From: Polytrichum commune
Taxonomy: Eukaryota > Streptophyta > Polytrichopsida > Polytrichales > Polytrichaceae
Length of the DNA stretch: 64,000 nucleotides
Assembly (NCBI GenBank): GCA_950295325.1
Contig: OX485805.1
Span: forward strand, 53,342,758-53,406,757
Direction of reading: 5' to 3'
Shown here: piece after piece, positions 36,204 to 48,020 of the stretch
Layout of the letters: every line of letters starts with the position of its first letter
Position numbering within the stretch: position 1 is the stretch's first letter
The notes under the pieces: generated by a model
What the model was told of the DNA's origin: nothing
The model's input: only the letters and a program-made list of their open reading frames with translations
Database searches by the model: none
Position numbers and translations under genes: made by a program

Positions 36204-36876
36204 TGTCACCAAAAGTACTCCACCCTTCGACTCCCTCCTAGCCCGAGTGGAATAGTTATGATGACACTTAGCAAACACATATACCCAAGAAATATAAATT
36301 CAAGTACTACAACTTGAAGCCATAAATTATCTTAAAATCATTCACACCCAAACTAATGCTAACAAGAGGTCAAGCCCTCTTCAAGGCCAACTAGCCTTGG
36401 CTCCTAACTTCAAAACCATGCACACACATGTACTCCTATCTTGCTTCCATACACCCACACTTATAACACGTGGGGTACCAAAGAGCACGAAGAAAAGAGA
36501 GGATGAGTGAGGGAAGAATGAGGGATTATATAGTGAATTTGAGGGGGTGAGCATCCTCAAGGCTCACGATAAGCCCTCGAAATCTCCTCCTACTTTGTAG
36601 GCTCTCATCTTATCTCCTAAGCCTTCCTCCCTCAAATGATCAACAAAGATCTTAATTCAAACATTTAACTAACATTGGCTTTCTACCTACCACACTTTAC
36701 CAAGGTATGTCCTCATACTACTTAAATCCACTCCACACAAGCCTAATGCCTCAAAATTAGCTTTCTTCAAGCTTCACTCTTTTTATATTTTTGTGAATAA
36801 TCATAAATCAATAAAACACCACTTGTAATGTTTTACAAGTGTTAACAACACATGTGGGCATCAATTTGGGCTCACA
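36204..36876 (-). repeat. LTR (673 bp) of the 9.4-kb insertion
   Basis: Plus-strand ends TGTCACC and GGGCTCACA. 36204-36276 matches 27480-27552 with about eight differences, so this LTR pair is much older than the family G pair. Non-coding; 36277-36876 has no other recognised feature. Confidence 0.75.
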
Positions 36877-36881
36877 GTGTT

Positions 36882-37440
36882 GTAAGCATAAACCGCGGAA
36901 TGTAACTTCTCATCCCAATCCGTCTTGTGGGCGGAAACTACCTTCGTGAGGATGTTGCCCACTATTGCTCTTTCCGTGAGACCATTGGCTTTTAGATTAT
37001 AAGGAGTGGTCTTCCGATGTTTGATGCCATACCTTGCTGTGAGGTTCGAAATCACTTCATTGAAGAAGTAAATTCCTCTATCGCTGACCAACTCTAATGG
37101 GCATCCAAATCTCATCATGATCCGCTCAAACAAGAAGGAGGCGGAAGTGTGGGCATCATTTCGGATGGTGGCCCGAGCTTCCACCCACTTGGTGGCGTAG
37201 TCCGTTGCCAAGATGATATACCTCCGCTTCTTCCTACTGATAGATAGAATGGGTCCAATAAAATCCATCCCCACTTTTCAAAAGGGGCTATGGGAATTAT
37301 TGGAGTAAGTGTCCAATGATTCCACGTTCTGGGATTCCCCGTTCGCTGACACGGATCGCAACTTTGAATGAAGAGCTTCACATCTCTACGAAGATAGGGC
37401 CACCAGTAGCCTGCTGCTCGGATCCGTCCCACCGTTGTCG
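36882..37440 (-). pseudogene. Integrase zinc-binding and catalytic core of outer Ty3/gypsy element (right fragment)
   Basis: Minus strand. The part from 37432 reads GRIRAAGYWWPYLRRDVK and CDPCQRTGN (C-x-x-C of the HHCC domain). After a frameshift near 37275 it continues GMDFIGPI (first catalytic Asp), ELVSDRGIYF (second Asp) and GLTERAIVGNIL (Glu), ending AVYAYNT where the 9.4-kb element interrupts it. The DDE triad is visible but the frameshift and insertion kill the gene. Upstream RT is missing; homology stops at about 37440. Confidence 0.85.
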
Positions 37441-37539
37441 TGTAAGAAATGGTTTAATAAGTAAATATAGTGTGAAATGTTTTAAGAGTAGGGTTTAAAA
37501 CAAATAAAAATAAAACTGATCAGGGTGGGTTGGAGGTTA

Positions 37540-38090
37540 CTCACCATTATCTTCCTTATCATCTTGTTCTTTAGAACTATCGTTGCCACCATGATCTCCA
37601 ATTGATTTTTCTTCCAGACGACCGTAATGAATCTCTTTCATGTTGATATTCTCTTCTCTTTCTGAAACCTAATATCAAAAGACATTACTCAACAGATGAG
37701 TTATATACATTCAAAAAAACATTAAACACAACTACTGAAAGAATAATTATCGCTATACATCACCTCTTTGTTGCTAAATAACTTCACAGGATAGTCATGC
37801 TCCATGTTGCCAATTGGGGTAGATATCTGATGAACCTGAGTTTCCAAAACAACCTCTTCCTGAATAGCAAACAAATTCTTTACGGTATCGCCAATATCTG
37901 CAATTCTTCTCTTCAAAACACGACTCCTCATTCGTATTCCATCCAATTTCTTTCGATTCGTGAAATACAAACGCCTTCTTTCCATCATCTTCTTGCATTT
38001 TTTGTTGTGACAAGTATTGTTTTGATACTCCTCAGCATCCAAGCTTCTCGGCATCTGGATTCGCACCGCTTACTAAGACATCTCATTCTC
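37540..38090 (-). pseudogene. Two-exon gene fragment of unknown function
   Basis: Minus strand: an exon from about 38066 to 37762 (MPRSLDAEEYQNNTCHNKKC, then a basic stretch and RVLKRRIADIGDTVKNLF, probably helical), then GTGATG...ATTAG intron-like borders, then KEIHYGRLEEKSIGDHGGND near 37660-37545, ending before GTGAGTAAC at 37546. No domain is recognised. It lies divergently 430 bp from the SWIM gene copy 1 and could belong to the same element or be a broken host exon. Confidence 0.35.
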
Positions 38091-38522
38091 TGCTCGCCTC
38101 TCAAACAAATTAATTGCCGCTTTACTACATAGTTTAAAGTTTTAGGGACTGGGTTTTAAGCTTAGGGTACCAAAACCCTAAATGAAAATATTCTCCAATA
38201 CTATACTATGACGCATTTGTTGTCTATATTATACTTTATTGTCACCTGCCACGATCAAATTCTCGTCCACAAAATTAGAATATAATCCTATGAATAGTTT
38301 GTCAAGGTTTTACTTCCTAACTTGTCATCATTAAAAATAGAGTCTCCACTTTTCATCATTTTTAATGATATTATAAAATCCATCTATTCTGTCAGATATT
38401 TATAGTTGAACGCCTTCAATAATTTCTCTAATTTTTAAATAACTCGACAGCGCTATGTTTTGATAACATAGGTTTCATGTAATTTTTATTCTATTTGATA
38501 TCCACCTAAAAAATCTTGAAGA

Positions 38523-41500
38523 GTGAATTGGTGTGAATGTTTGTTGTCAGTATGCACTCTCTTTGATATGGCTTTGATTTGTGTTGAAGGTCGCCGGGCC
38601 CCTATGAGAGTTCCTCCTCAAAGTGATGGTCGAATTCTTATTAACGTCCATATGTTGTCTTTGAAATTTGGTTTCAAACATGATTCTATTTTTTTAGAAG
38701 ATGAAATCTTTGATGATTCCGGAGAGTTGTCATACACAATTGCAGTTCCACCTTCTACAGATGGCGAGGAAAAAATGTGGATGTTACGTCCATCCAATTA
38801 TTGTGCAATGGGAGACCTATCGGCCCCTCATGAGTTCACAAGTGTGGTAGGTTCAAATTCTGCCTCAGTGATTCATATTGTACATGATATTCAAACTCTT
38901 GAACTTGAACTTATTCACTTGGATGACTCAAAAGTAGAGTCTGCCGTATGTGATATCCCATCCATGTCTATGGGCCAGCATAGTGTTCCTACAGTTCCTC
39001 TGCCGCAATCTCCATCTGGCTCAAAAATGTTGTATAAAAAACCTCCCCTCACCCCGCTATCCAAGGTAAATCTTAGTGCGGTTGATTGCATTCGTAAGTT
39101 ACAGTTTAGAAAAGGAGCCAAAAGTGAGCTTAATAAGCTCAATTTTGATAAATTAAAATACTCCCTTCTTCGATACTTGCCTGCTGAATACAACGGCAAT
39201 CATCTTTTTGAGTTTCCTCCAGCCCCTGTGGACGTCAAAGCGGGACACGCACGGAAGTTGTATGGTATGGATAAGCACTTTGACGGACATACTTGGTGCC
39301 AATCCAATACACGCAATATTCAAAATGAATTCGATCTCAGTTTCTGTGCTGCTCGTTGTGTGGGACATCTGCGCTGCGACAATTCCAACTGCGAGTACCT
39401 TACTCGAGAGGGACGTCACGATTCTGTGAATGAGAAGCTCTGGGATGGTCATGCTAAGAAATTTTTTCTTCGACGGGCCCCTTCATTTGATTGTACTCTT
39501 GTTTGCAAGATTTGCAAAGTTCCTCTTACATGTCTTGCAATTTGTTTTGCTATGATGTATTAGGTGACAGGCAATGCTTCCACATCACGAGCTTGTATAC
39601 ATATTGGATCTCACAATCACCCTGTAGCCCGTGGAGATTGTAGAGAGTCACGTGTGTTGCGGGATCAACTTCTGCAAGAGGCTGTTGGGAGGTCACCCAC
39701 AACGTCTTCGTCATCCATTGCTATGTCAGCAAGCCTTGAGTTCTTAGGAGACCAACTCATTGGCAAAGATGGAGAGAAACCGTTGCTTATATTTGACACT
39801 GAGATGCAAGAAGTTATGTGCAAGTTTGAGAGTTTCACAAGTCCTACACTACGCTAGAATGTTTGCAAATTCAAGCAAATGGGTAGAAGTGGTGTTATTG
39901 ATGGGGTATGCGAATTACGGGGAACAACACGTTGGCCATTTGTACAGGATAACAGATTTCCAGGCCAAGGAAAGAAGGGAGACAAAGTGTTTGTTTTCAA
40001 AATGTCGGAGGTTGGCCCTGGCTCAGGGGTTGACCTAGTTCAAAGAATGTAGCTTGGTGGTGATTTACAAGATGCATGGATCATATTCGACCACGTAAAA
40101 CGTGTCAAACGTTACACGACCTTCGCATGTCATGTATATGACTCATGTTATTGCAAAATTATGACTATAGCTCTTTGTGATATGATGTCGGAAATTCATG
40201 ATGCTCAAGCCTACTTATGGCATGGACTTAATGGCGTCATGGCAGAGCACGGGGTGCACAACGTCAATTTCAAAGGATTTATGGCTGACAGTGCACAAGC
40301 AAATTGGAATGTTGTTCGTAAGATTTATGGTACCGGTGACAAAACGGTGCCAATGCAGGGAAAGGAACGTTCTTGTCTCTTGCATTGGACCAAATGCATG
40401 CAAAGGGCTATCAATCAATTCATCAAGCCAGAGCTTAGGGATGAACACAAGCGTATATGCACTCAGTATAAAGACGCTAAAACAATGGACGAGGCAAACA
40501 CCCGGTACTTGGCAATCCGTTCATGGTGGATTTCTAGCGGAGCAGCCTCCGACGTCGATGTTCCAGTTTTGGACGCATGGCTAGGATGGTGGCATTTTCG
40601 CTATCGTCAATGAGGAGGCTATATGCATCTTGTAAGTATTTATAATCTCTTTGCACATTGTTCATACATGCGGTCTTGTTGGTATGGGTGTTCATGCTCA
40701 TGGTTTTTCCGCAAGACCAATATTGCCTAACTGTACAACTACTTTTGAGCAGGAACTTTCAGATGAAGAGAAAGCAGAGATGCCATTATGCAGTTTGTCC
40801 GAAACAATACACGCCTTTTGGACTAGACAATCAGGAAAACAAGGGGACAATATTTATGAAGCAACTGTTGATGATTTCGCACGTGCATTCATTCAGTGTA
40901 CCAGGTATAATGCATTTCTCACTGGCAGAGCATCTGACACTGGTCCCACAAAGGAAGAGCTTTGTCTGCGAACTGCCAGCATAAGTGGAAATTTGTCTTC
41001 CATTTTTAAGGCTATGGAGAAACTTCCGGGCTCAAGTGACTTTCTGGTTAATGTCCCACAATATGCTGGTGAAGAAGTATTTGGCTCTGCCAAGCGACGA
41101 CTCCATGTAGAACTAGGCGCGGATGACGATTCGCATCGTTTTGACAAAATCAACTTTTCTCACCCAAAAGCTTCCACAAAGGCTTTGAGGTCAAGCTTGC
41201 ATGACTCTCCTTCAGCATCTGCGGAACACGATCTTAGAGCTGAAGTTCCTACAATACTTGTTGAGAACCGAACATCCAATGTTACAGAGTCGGTTCATCA
41301 TGTCACTGGAGTTCAAGAAAGTGACTGCGGTGTTCAGCAATGGCATATTCGTCGAGTGCCATCTGTGGGAAAGAAGGTTTGCTTTGCAATGCAAACTAGA
41401 ACTGGTCGAAAATGCATTCAAAATCTACCGTTGTCAATTCCTGCCGCTACGTACTTTGGAGTTTTACATGTGCGAAGCAAAAACAAGGATTTCGAGCAGT

Positions 41501-42175
41501 TATTTTACTTCTGCCCTGACGATATTGCAAGGTGTGTCAAAGGTACTCGACGCAAGTGGATCAAATCTCATCTTGATGTTCCTGATGTTTGGCCAGTTCA
41601 AAGAGGAACTAACCTTAATGCTCGTGAAATTATGACGCTTGAACAAGCTGGCTTCCAGTTGCAGTAGAGGCAATATACGGCACAAGAACGACTTTTTGGT
41701 AATAATGAGGCCGTTGTTGTACAAATTCGAAACATTCCCGAACCGGTTGATCCTCAAAAGTACCTCATTTACAGGAATGGTAGAACCACTCATCGCAACT
41801 TAAACCGAGATATCTCCATTGCACAATTGAGTAGGTGGGAGTCCTCTACTCTTGTTGATGCTAAAATCTCTAATGTCACTATTGTTCCTAGCCCTGGAAT
41901 TGGAGCGGTCATTGACTTGGTCTCTAAGCACGGGAATGAGGCCAAGGAGTATAAGGTGAGCATAGGACCCCTTTTCCAGAGTGCTCCTGCATTGATTTTC
42001 AACAGATGGTAATCAAGTTCAAAAAACACGGACAATACTATAACTGCAAGTATTTGTACTATGTTTACCGTATTGTTTGTGGCATGCAACGCGATTCATT
42101 CATGCTACATCTCTTAGCTTCAACGAGATAAAGCGTTTTCTTCTCAACGGAATTGTTGACCGCATTTTAGTTCCA
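38523..42175 (+). pseudogene. SWIM zinc-finger, MULE-transposase-like gene, copy 1
   Basis: Two exons, 38523-40631 and 40753-about 42175, with a phase-0 GTAAGT...GCAG intron. Exon 1 stays in one frame across four stops (39561 TAG, 39855 TAG, 40050 TAG, 40611 TGA) without a frameshift. It encodes a Cys-rich N-terminal finger (LRCDNSNCEYL; CTLVCKICK; ACIHIGSHNHP), then FKGFMADSAQANWNV and SCLLHWTKCMQRAI, which resemble the core of MULE-type transposases. Exon 2 has ELFYFC-type FYFCPDDIARCV and a further TAG at 41665; the SWIM site at the end has lost its CxC and its last His (NCKYLYYVY). Role if intact: DNA binding and cut-and-paste transposition in the nucleus (inference). Clearly dead. Confidence 0.78.
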
Positions 42176-42559
42176 TAGTACATTTTATTAGGGACCTTGG
42201 AGTTGATTGTATTATTTCCAAGATAGTTACCTAGTGGTTTAACCAACACTCCACTCAAAAATAAAATGTTGTGAGATTCATGTATAAGTGCATGATATTA
42301 TATTGTGAATTTATTGTCCATTCCATTTATTTTTTGGAATCTTAATAGTATACTATTATCATTTTGAAAATTTACAATAGTAAATTTTATTGAACCAATT
42401 TATTTTCTTCACATGTTCTCTTTGTTGCTAGAACAAGATACCTTAATCTCATATACTCTAAGTCAAAAAAAAATTTATTTCAGAACCAATTATCCACACT
42501 TGTCATCTGTGAGCCATCCATGCTTGAAGCAACCTTAAACAGTCAATATATAGGTGGTA

Positions 42560-42770
42560 AAAAGAATTTAAGACGTCCGCCTGTGGATGCGAGTAGTGTA
42601 AGAGATTGATGTTAGGTCTGCACCAACCCAGGTTCGAATCTGGTTGGTTGCATTGACTGGTGTTATCCTGAAATGAACTAGTGATAAAGCAAGAAGTAAT
42701 ATGTAGGTGGATACAGAGAAAACTTTACTACGCAGATGTGCGTAGATCCTTCTCATTCATTTTTACCTTC
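42560..42770 (+). mobile_element. Possible tRNA-derived SINE
   Basis: CCAGGTTCGAATCTGG at about 42627-42642 is a tRNA T-arm with a good Pol III B box (GGTTCGAATC). A weak A-box-like stretch lies about 50 bp upstream (TGGATGCGAGTAGTG). The downstream body (ACTTTACTACGCAGATG) ends near a short T-rich tail. There is no full cloverleaf, so it is not a tRNA gene. A decayed tRNA pseudogene is the alternative. Confidence 0.4.
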
Positions 42771-42937
42771 TCATTTTAAATGCATTATTGATTAAAAGGT
42801 TATTGTTTGGAGACACTACAGTAATCCATCCAACCGAAAAATCTTGTGGATTGTTACTTTGCTTGGAGTAGTTATTGTCACCACATCATCTCAAAACGGC
42901 GGTAATAGGTCCAAAAATTCATTCATTTAATTGAAAT

Positions 42938-43010
42938 CCACGGTTTTAGGTCACAAAAAATTATAGATTTTCTCTTCATTGCTCATGGATTTCTGCTCAC
43001 CGCTCATACC
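42938..43010 (+). other. Recurrent terminal-type motif pair, site 2
   Basis: CCACGGTTTTAGG at 42938-42950 and GCTCACCGCTCATACC at 42995-43010. It lies about 760 bp after the end of SWIM copy 1 and ends 10 bp before the start of SWIM copy 2 homology, so it sits on a boundary between two units. Confidence 0.5.
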
Positions 43011-43020
43011 ATAGTGTCAT

Positions 43021-44925
43021 TGATGGCTCGGTATGGAATCCCAAAGCCACATTTCAAAGGTTTCATGACGGATAGTATGCAAGTCAAGTGGAACGCCATG
43101 AGCATCGTCTACATCTCCAGAGATCCCAAGGTTCCGATCCAAGGGCGCGAGAGAACCTGCTACTTCCATTAGACCCAATCATTGGAAAAACACACCAAAG
43201 TCTATATCAAGTACAACTTGCAAGACCAACACAAAGGTCTCTGCCTCCAATACTGCGACACCTCTTCTATGCTGGAGGCAGAGACGAGGTACCTTGCTAT
43301 CAAGGCTTGGTGGGCTTCATCCAACTGCACCTCTGAGGACAGGCTCAAACACCTTCAACTTTGGCTAGCCCTCTGGCACTTCCGCTATTGACAATGGGGT
43401 GGTTTCATGGAACCGGTGCGTATTTAGTTTTATTACTTTTTCTTTTTCTTTTTTTTCTTTTCTTTTGTAAATTTTTTACACTGCCATTCCATTATACATG
43501 AAAATTTCATGACCGCCAAGGAGTTTGCACAAATGCCTAATTGCAACTTTGCCAAATCCATTCACAACAAATGGCTTCAAACGTATGGGAACAAGGGTGG
43601 CGATTTGTATGTGGCCACTGTGAATGACTATATTTGAGCGTTCCTTCAAGTTGTGGTGTATCATCAATTTCTAAAGGGTGGTGTTGGGGGCGATGGCCGT
43701 AGCAAAAAAGAACTCAAACTTCGACGCGCTCAACGTTGTGCTCAATGAACTGGTGACCCTGTTGTGCTCCAAAAGGTTATTCTCGACATGTCCGACCAAG
43801 AAGAATTTTGCATTTGTAATCCCCATCTTGAGGGTGCCGAGGTATTCAAATCACAGAAGCGCAAGCCCGACATCCCCATTGGAGCTGACGAAAAGACCCA
43901 CCGCCCCGATACCATCAATTTCTCTCGCCCTTGTATTGCTCAAAGAACCACTCGATCTCATGCTTCATCTTTACCTACCATCGTCGAGGAGTCCTCTCCG
44001 TTAGTGCTAGAGGTTCCACCACCCCCTCTTACTGATCTTGATTTTTCCCACGTCATTGCTATACAAGAATCCGAAGTGGATGAGAAACTTTGACATATTG
44101 CTCGCGTTCCTTATAATTCCTCCAAGGCATGTTGGGCTATGTATGCGGTTACCAAGAAGAAATATACTACCAAAATCGTCACCAATGCCAAAAGCATCCC
44201 GGCTCCATCATACCTTGAAGTTTGGAATTATTATAAATCCACAACACCTAAAGTTGAGAAGTTCTTTTTTTGCCCAGACGACATTGAGCGTTGTGTTAAG
44301 CGCTCTCCTGACCAAGAAAGACCTGCAATCCCGCCCGTGTGGCCTGTCAAACTTGGCACTAACCTCACTCGTCTAGAAATCCTTAAACTTGTAAATGCCG
44401 GCTTTCGACTCCCCCCGAAAGAATGCATCACTCCAACTCGCCTCTTTAACACATTTGTTCCTCCACTCAACCTCTCCGATGTAGACGTTCCACCCAATCC
44501 AGACTTTTACCCTACTTCTAGGCAGTCCAAGCCTACGTGACGGTCCAACATGGTACCATCAACAAAACAAATGCAAATGGTCACCTCTGCATGAGCTATG
44601 GACGGGTCCATCTTGAAGGTAGCCATGATTCCATACCCTGGATTCGGTTGCGTGATAATGTTGCAGCCCAAACCTGCACCTACACAATCTGTTTACCAAC
44701 TCACAGTAAGTTCTATGCCCGAGTGTAACTGTCAGGCCTTTAAAGATATGATATCAAAGTTCAGCCGCAAGCGAAACTCTTTTCTAAATTGTAAGCACCT
44801 CTACTTCATCTTCATCAAGATCTCTAATTTAGATCATGACGTTGACTTGTTCATTCACGCCCCGACTTTCAATGAAGTCAAATTCATCCTCGAGGGGGGC
44901 CTCTTGACACATTCTACTTCCTAGA
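43021..44925 (+). pseudogene. SWIM zinc-finger, MULE-transposase-like gene, copy 2 (5'-truncated)
   Basis: Starts inside the region equivalent to 40240 of copy 1 (HFKGFMTDSMQVKWNAM). It continues LEKHTKVYIKYNLQDQHKG and TRYLAIKAWWASSN, has an intron at about 43415-43495, then FFFCPDDIERCVKRS, PPVWPVKLGTNLTRLEILKL and a C-terminal SWIM finger with all ligands: CNCQAFKD, then NCKHLYFIF (C-x-C ... C-x-H) near 44725-44810. Stops include TAG for Trp near 43171 and a TGA near 43637, with frame changes near 43770 and 44540. The N-terminal fingers are absent. The SWIM zinc finger (CxCxnCxH) is known to bind DNA or protein. Confidence 0.75.
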
Positions 44926-46015
44926 ATTCCTCCCGGCCTAGTACTACATTGTGCCTTAATGGTGTGGCCATTTGTGAACCTCATGTGTGCTGACAATTGT
45001 TTTCCATAATAAATATAATCTCATGGATTATCTTTATTCCCTTCTGTGAGCCTAATATTGTGCCCACATGATGACTTAATCATTAAAATTACTAAAACCT
45101 TATAATTGTGTTTTCTTGAGTAGTCAAAAGGATAAAAAAGAGTGTGGAGTTAAAGTCTAGATTGAATTGAGGTAAGTGGTAATTTAGGAGTTATGTAAGG
45201 CAAGAGGCCTAGGAGAATTAATGGTGGCTCAAGTAAGTAGTTAAGTGTGAGTTCTAGGGGGAGGTAAAATTAACTAAGGGAATGGGGAAGTGGAGTCTTA
45301 CAAGGGGAAAGGCCAAGAAAAGAGGCTTAACCCTGTTTTTCTTTTCGGGCGGCCCAAAAGATGTCAGGCAACGCGAGAAAAAAGGGAGAAGCTTGGAGGG
45401 GTCTTGGGAGGCAAGGGAGAGGAGCCCCATTATGCAAGTAGGGAAGGGAGAGAGGAGTGAGGAGGCGAAGCCCTGCCGGTGCGGAGAGGAGGGTGTTGAG
45501 AGGCAGAGGATGGAGCGGTGCGGAGGATGGAGCCGCCCTCATGAGGGGTGTGGATCAAGAGTTGGGGATTGACACGAGCTACCCAAGCTGTGGAAACTGC
45601 TACCGGATCATGCAAATGTTGGTGAGAGGCGGAAGGAGCCGAGAGAGGGACTTCAACTCTCGGTGCTTTTGTGGTGCTCCCGCTGTCGGAACAGATATCG
45701 GGTGAACCAGAGCGATTTCGAGGGCCCAACGCAAATCAACACCTTTGGAGTCGATCGGATCTCACAACGAGCAGAGACCCTCGATCTGGTAAGAAGGGGC
45801 ATGACGAGTTTAGTTGTGAGGGAGTAGTTGTGGTGGGGCAGTGAGGGTGACACTTCGAGGGCTACTAGTGCAAGCAGGTAAGATATGAGACCAGATGAGG
45901 CTAGAATGTAGGTGGAGAGAGTTGAATCACCGGACCCGTGATGAGCCGGCACCAAGGTTAATGGATATTAAGACAGAAGAGAGAGGGACAGGGAGAGAGT
46001 AACATAGATAGATAG
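44926..46015. other. No recognisable gene
   Basis: 44926-45280 is AT-rich spacer. 45280-45720 is purine-rich with overlapping low-complexity frames; one (YPSCGNCYRIMQML near 45580) has two CxxC-like spacings but no known family. 45720-46015 shows nothing recognisable. Confidence 0.4.
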
Positions 46016-47840
46016 CACTACTAAAAACCGGGGGTAAATGTGACTGCAAGAAATGACTTCATGTCCGAAGTTACTTCTGAATGACTCCAGATTCACTTTT
46101 GGCACTACTCAAGCTCTAGCCACGGTCTTCGAGTCACTACATAGTGATGGAGTGTGACTAAAGATGAACCTGCTGCGACATGCCATGTTTATCTGCATTT
46201 TTCCATTGAACGGACTGGGATGAGGCTGGATGGAGACGACGGATGTCTCACGAAGTCGCGCAGTCATATAAGTCCACTACGGTGACTTACCATGCGTGGG
46301 TATTCCACTGTCACCTGACTACAAAATGACTCTATGTTTTCACATGGACAACCAGGTCATCACACAAAAGTTTCACGGGCAGTTTGTTATGATGACGTGG
46401 TCGCAGTCATTTTTGAGTGACGGATTATCAGTCATAGGGTTCTTCATAGCCACAATACTTGGGTTTGATTTTTTTGGATGCCAACGCAGGTTCTACTTGG
46501 GGGGGTGGGGAACTTCCTTGTTTAGGGAATGACAATGAGGATATATTCGTGGCTGAATATGTTCAATAATTGCACAAAATTGGGAACACAATGCACACAA
46601 GAATGTACACGCCACAAATACTTGACCCGGCACCTAAAATGAATCTACATGAAAACCCTAAATCCTTAACATAATTTCGCATCAACTTGAATGATACAGT
46701 CATGGCTAGTAAATTGCATTAATTCCTAATACCCTGCATTTGCTAGCAAATTGTCTTCCTCAGACAATTCGATCGCACCAACTAGATTTACTGTGCCTGC
46801 AGGAACGGGCAATCTGTCTGGAGCTCTTAAACCGGTACTCTCCGTTGATGTGCAAATAAATGCGTCTGCAACCTCCACCACTTCCCGTCTAGCTTGTGCC
46901 TCTTTCCGTAACACAACTTTCCACCCAGGTCTTTCAATAACATCTGAGAAGAAGACTTGTGTCGCCTGGCTCGGAAAGATGAAAGGGTCTGCCAGGCGAG
47001 GGAGTTTGTGGCGGAAGTTCACTGTAAGGAATCCTGCATCGTCGCGGATGTACGTGGGGTTGCCTCGATTGTCTTGGGTTTTAATCCACTCACATCGCAT
47101 AAGAATGATCTTCATAGTCAGAGCACCATAATCCAGCTCTAGTATGTCCTTCAATACTCCCACGTAGTTCACAGAAGATTCCTGGGAATTCTCGGACACC
47201 TCCTGAAAAAGTGACGCTACCCCGGAGTTGTAGCTCACCAAGTGTCCGGTGCTGTCATCGTCCACTCGAAAGCGGTTACCAAACGCCAGTACTCTGCCAT
47301 ACCTAGTCGCTCTTTGTGATGGCCTCTTACTCAGGAGAAACCGGTCCATGTCTTCCGGCTTCCGCAAATCTAAATTAGATGCCTGCACTGTGCGTTCAAT
47401 CCAGTCTGCTAGAACAGGAGTTCCTCGATTCTCATCTGCTTCCAAACTCCACGCTCTGCAAAAACATGGTAATGAGTGTCCTAGGATATGATTGAAATTG
47501 GGACACACAATGGTTCAATAAGCATGGCATCCCCAAATGTTTCTTGCACGATAGCGATTCCATATTCACTTCAAGCATGGCCAACACGTACAATGGTCAG
47601 TTCCAAATTACCTGAACAGATCCTGCATAGCCGAGGCATTTGATAGCACATACTGGTGGGCTACAACTCTCATCTCTAGACTCATAACGTACGGTTTCCC
47701 TGCCCCTTGCAGGACCTCCTCAGCATCTCCATATTCTTCATCTTCATCCCATACACGTCTTTGAGTTCCTTCAAATCGGTGGAGGTACTCGGTAATGAAG
47801 CCTATGCATTCATCTTTCAAGTAACCCTCCGCCATGCGGG
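46016..47840 (-). mobile_element. CACTA (En/Spm) element fragment with one terminus
   Basis: CACTACTAAAAACCGGG at 46016 is a classic CACTA terminus, preceded by TAG (possible 3-bp duplication, partner not found). The next 450 bp is dense in GTGACT/AGTCAC-type motifs in both orientations, as in CACTA subterminal regions. It leads to a TNP2 relic on the minus strand, so this is the 3' end of the element. The other terminus is not in the window; homology stops near 47840, where ParB-methyltransferase copy 3 DNA begins. Confidence 0.72.
46737..47835 (-). pseudogene. TNP2-type CACTA transposase, C-terminal fragment (DUF4218 end and DUF4216)
   Basis: Minus strand. 47835-47608 reads MAEGYLKDECIGFITEYLHR, the conserved block after DUF4218 in TNP2 proteins. 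After a short intron, 47480-46737 reads YGRVLAFGNRFRVDD, VSYNSGVASLFQ, then GVLKDILELDYGALTMKIIL, RCEWI, GFLTVNFRHKLPRLADPFIF, ATQVFFSDV and GWKVVL. This is the DUF4216 pattern (YYGvl.eIleLdY...vvlFkC.W ... VN......d.pFilA.Qa.QVFYv.D). About 330 residues remain; the catalytic Transposase_21 part is absent, so it cannot cut DNA. It is intact within the last exon, which suggests recent decay by truncation. Confidence 0.85.
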
Positions 47841-47852
47841 GAGTGCTATCTT

Positions 47853-47940
47853 ATGAGCGGTGAGCAATGAGCGGTAACTTATGAGCAGTGAGGAAGATGA
47901 AAATTTTGGTAATAGGGCCACCAATATCCTATAACCGTGG
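47853..47940 (-). other. Recurrent terminal-type motif pair, site 3
   Basis: On the minus strand CCACGGTTATAGG (47940-47928) is followed by GCTCACCGCTCA (47864-47853), with extra CCGCTCAT copies between. It lies 80 to 170 bp after the stop codon of ParB-methyltransferase copy 3 and abuts the CACTA fragment, which fits an element end. Confidence 0.52.
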
Positions 47941-48020
47941 AATTGTGGCCTTAAAAATGATGATTTTAGGGTTTAGTAATAAGAGGGTTGAGAAGGATAA
48001 ACAACATGAAGTCCAAAAAT

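Larger units (their letters stand above)
27480..36876 (-). mobile_element. 9.4-kb LTR-type insertion carrying ParB-methyltransferase copy 2
   Basis: GTGTT occurs immediately outside both ends (27475-27479 and 36877-36881), and joining across it restores an unbroken integrase reading (AYNT|SHKTTTG), so 27480-36876 entered as one unit. Ends are TGTCAC and CTCACA, that is TG...CA. The first 73 bp (27480-27552) match 36204-36276, as expected for two LTRs. On the minus strand the right LTR (36876-36204) is followed by CGTTGCCGGAACACG, which resembles a primer site. The left LTR has lost all but its last 73 bp. The interior holds tandem repeats and, in plus orientation, an intron-bearing gene, so it has probably been replaced by later insertion. 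Confidence 0.82.

Noticed and set aside
38523-41667. TAG/TGA readthrough, recoding or RNA editing in SWIM copy 1
   Set aside because: The SWIM finger at the end is also destroyed and other copies have sense codons at these positions; ordinary decay explains it.
42600-42672. Functional tRNA gene
   Set aside because: Only the T-arm/B box is convincing; no acceptor stem or anticodon arm folds by eye, so it is listed as a possible SINE.
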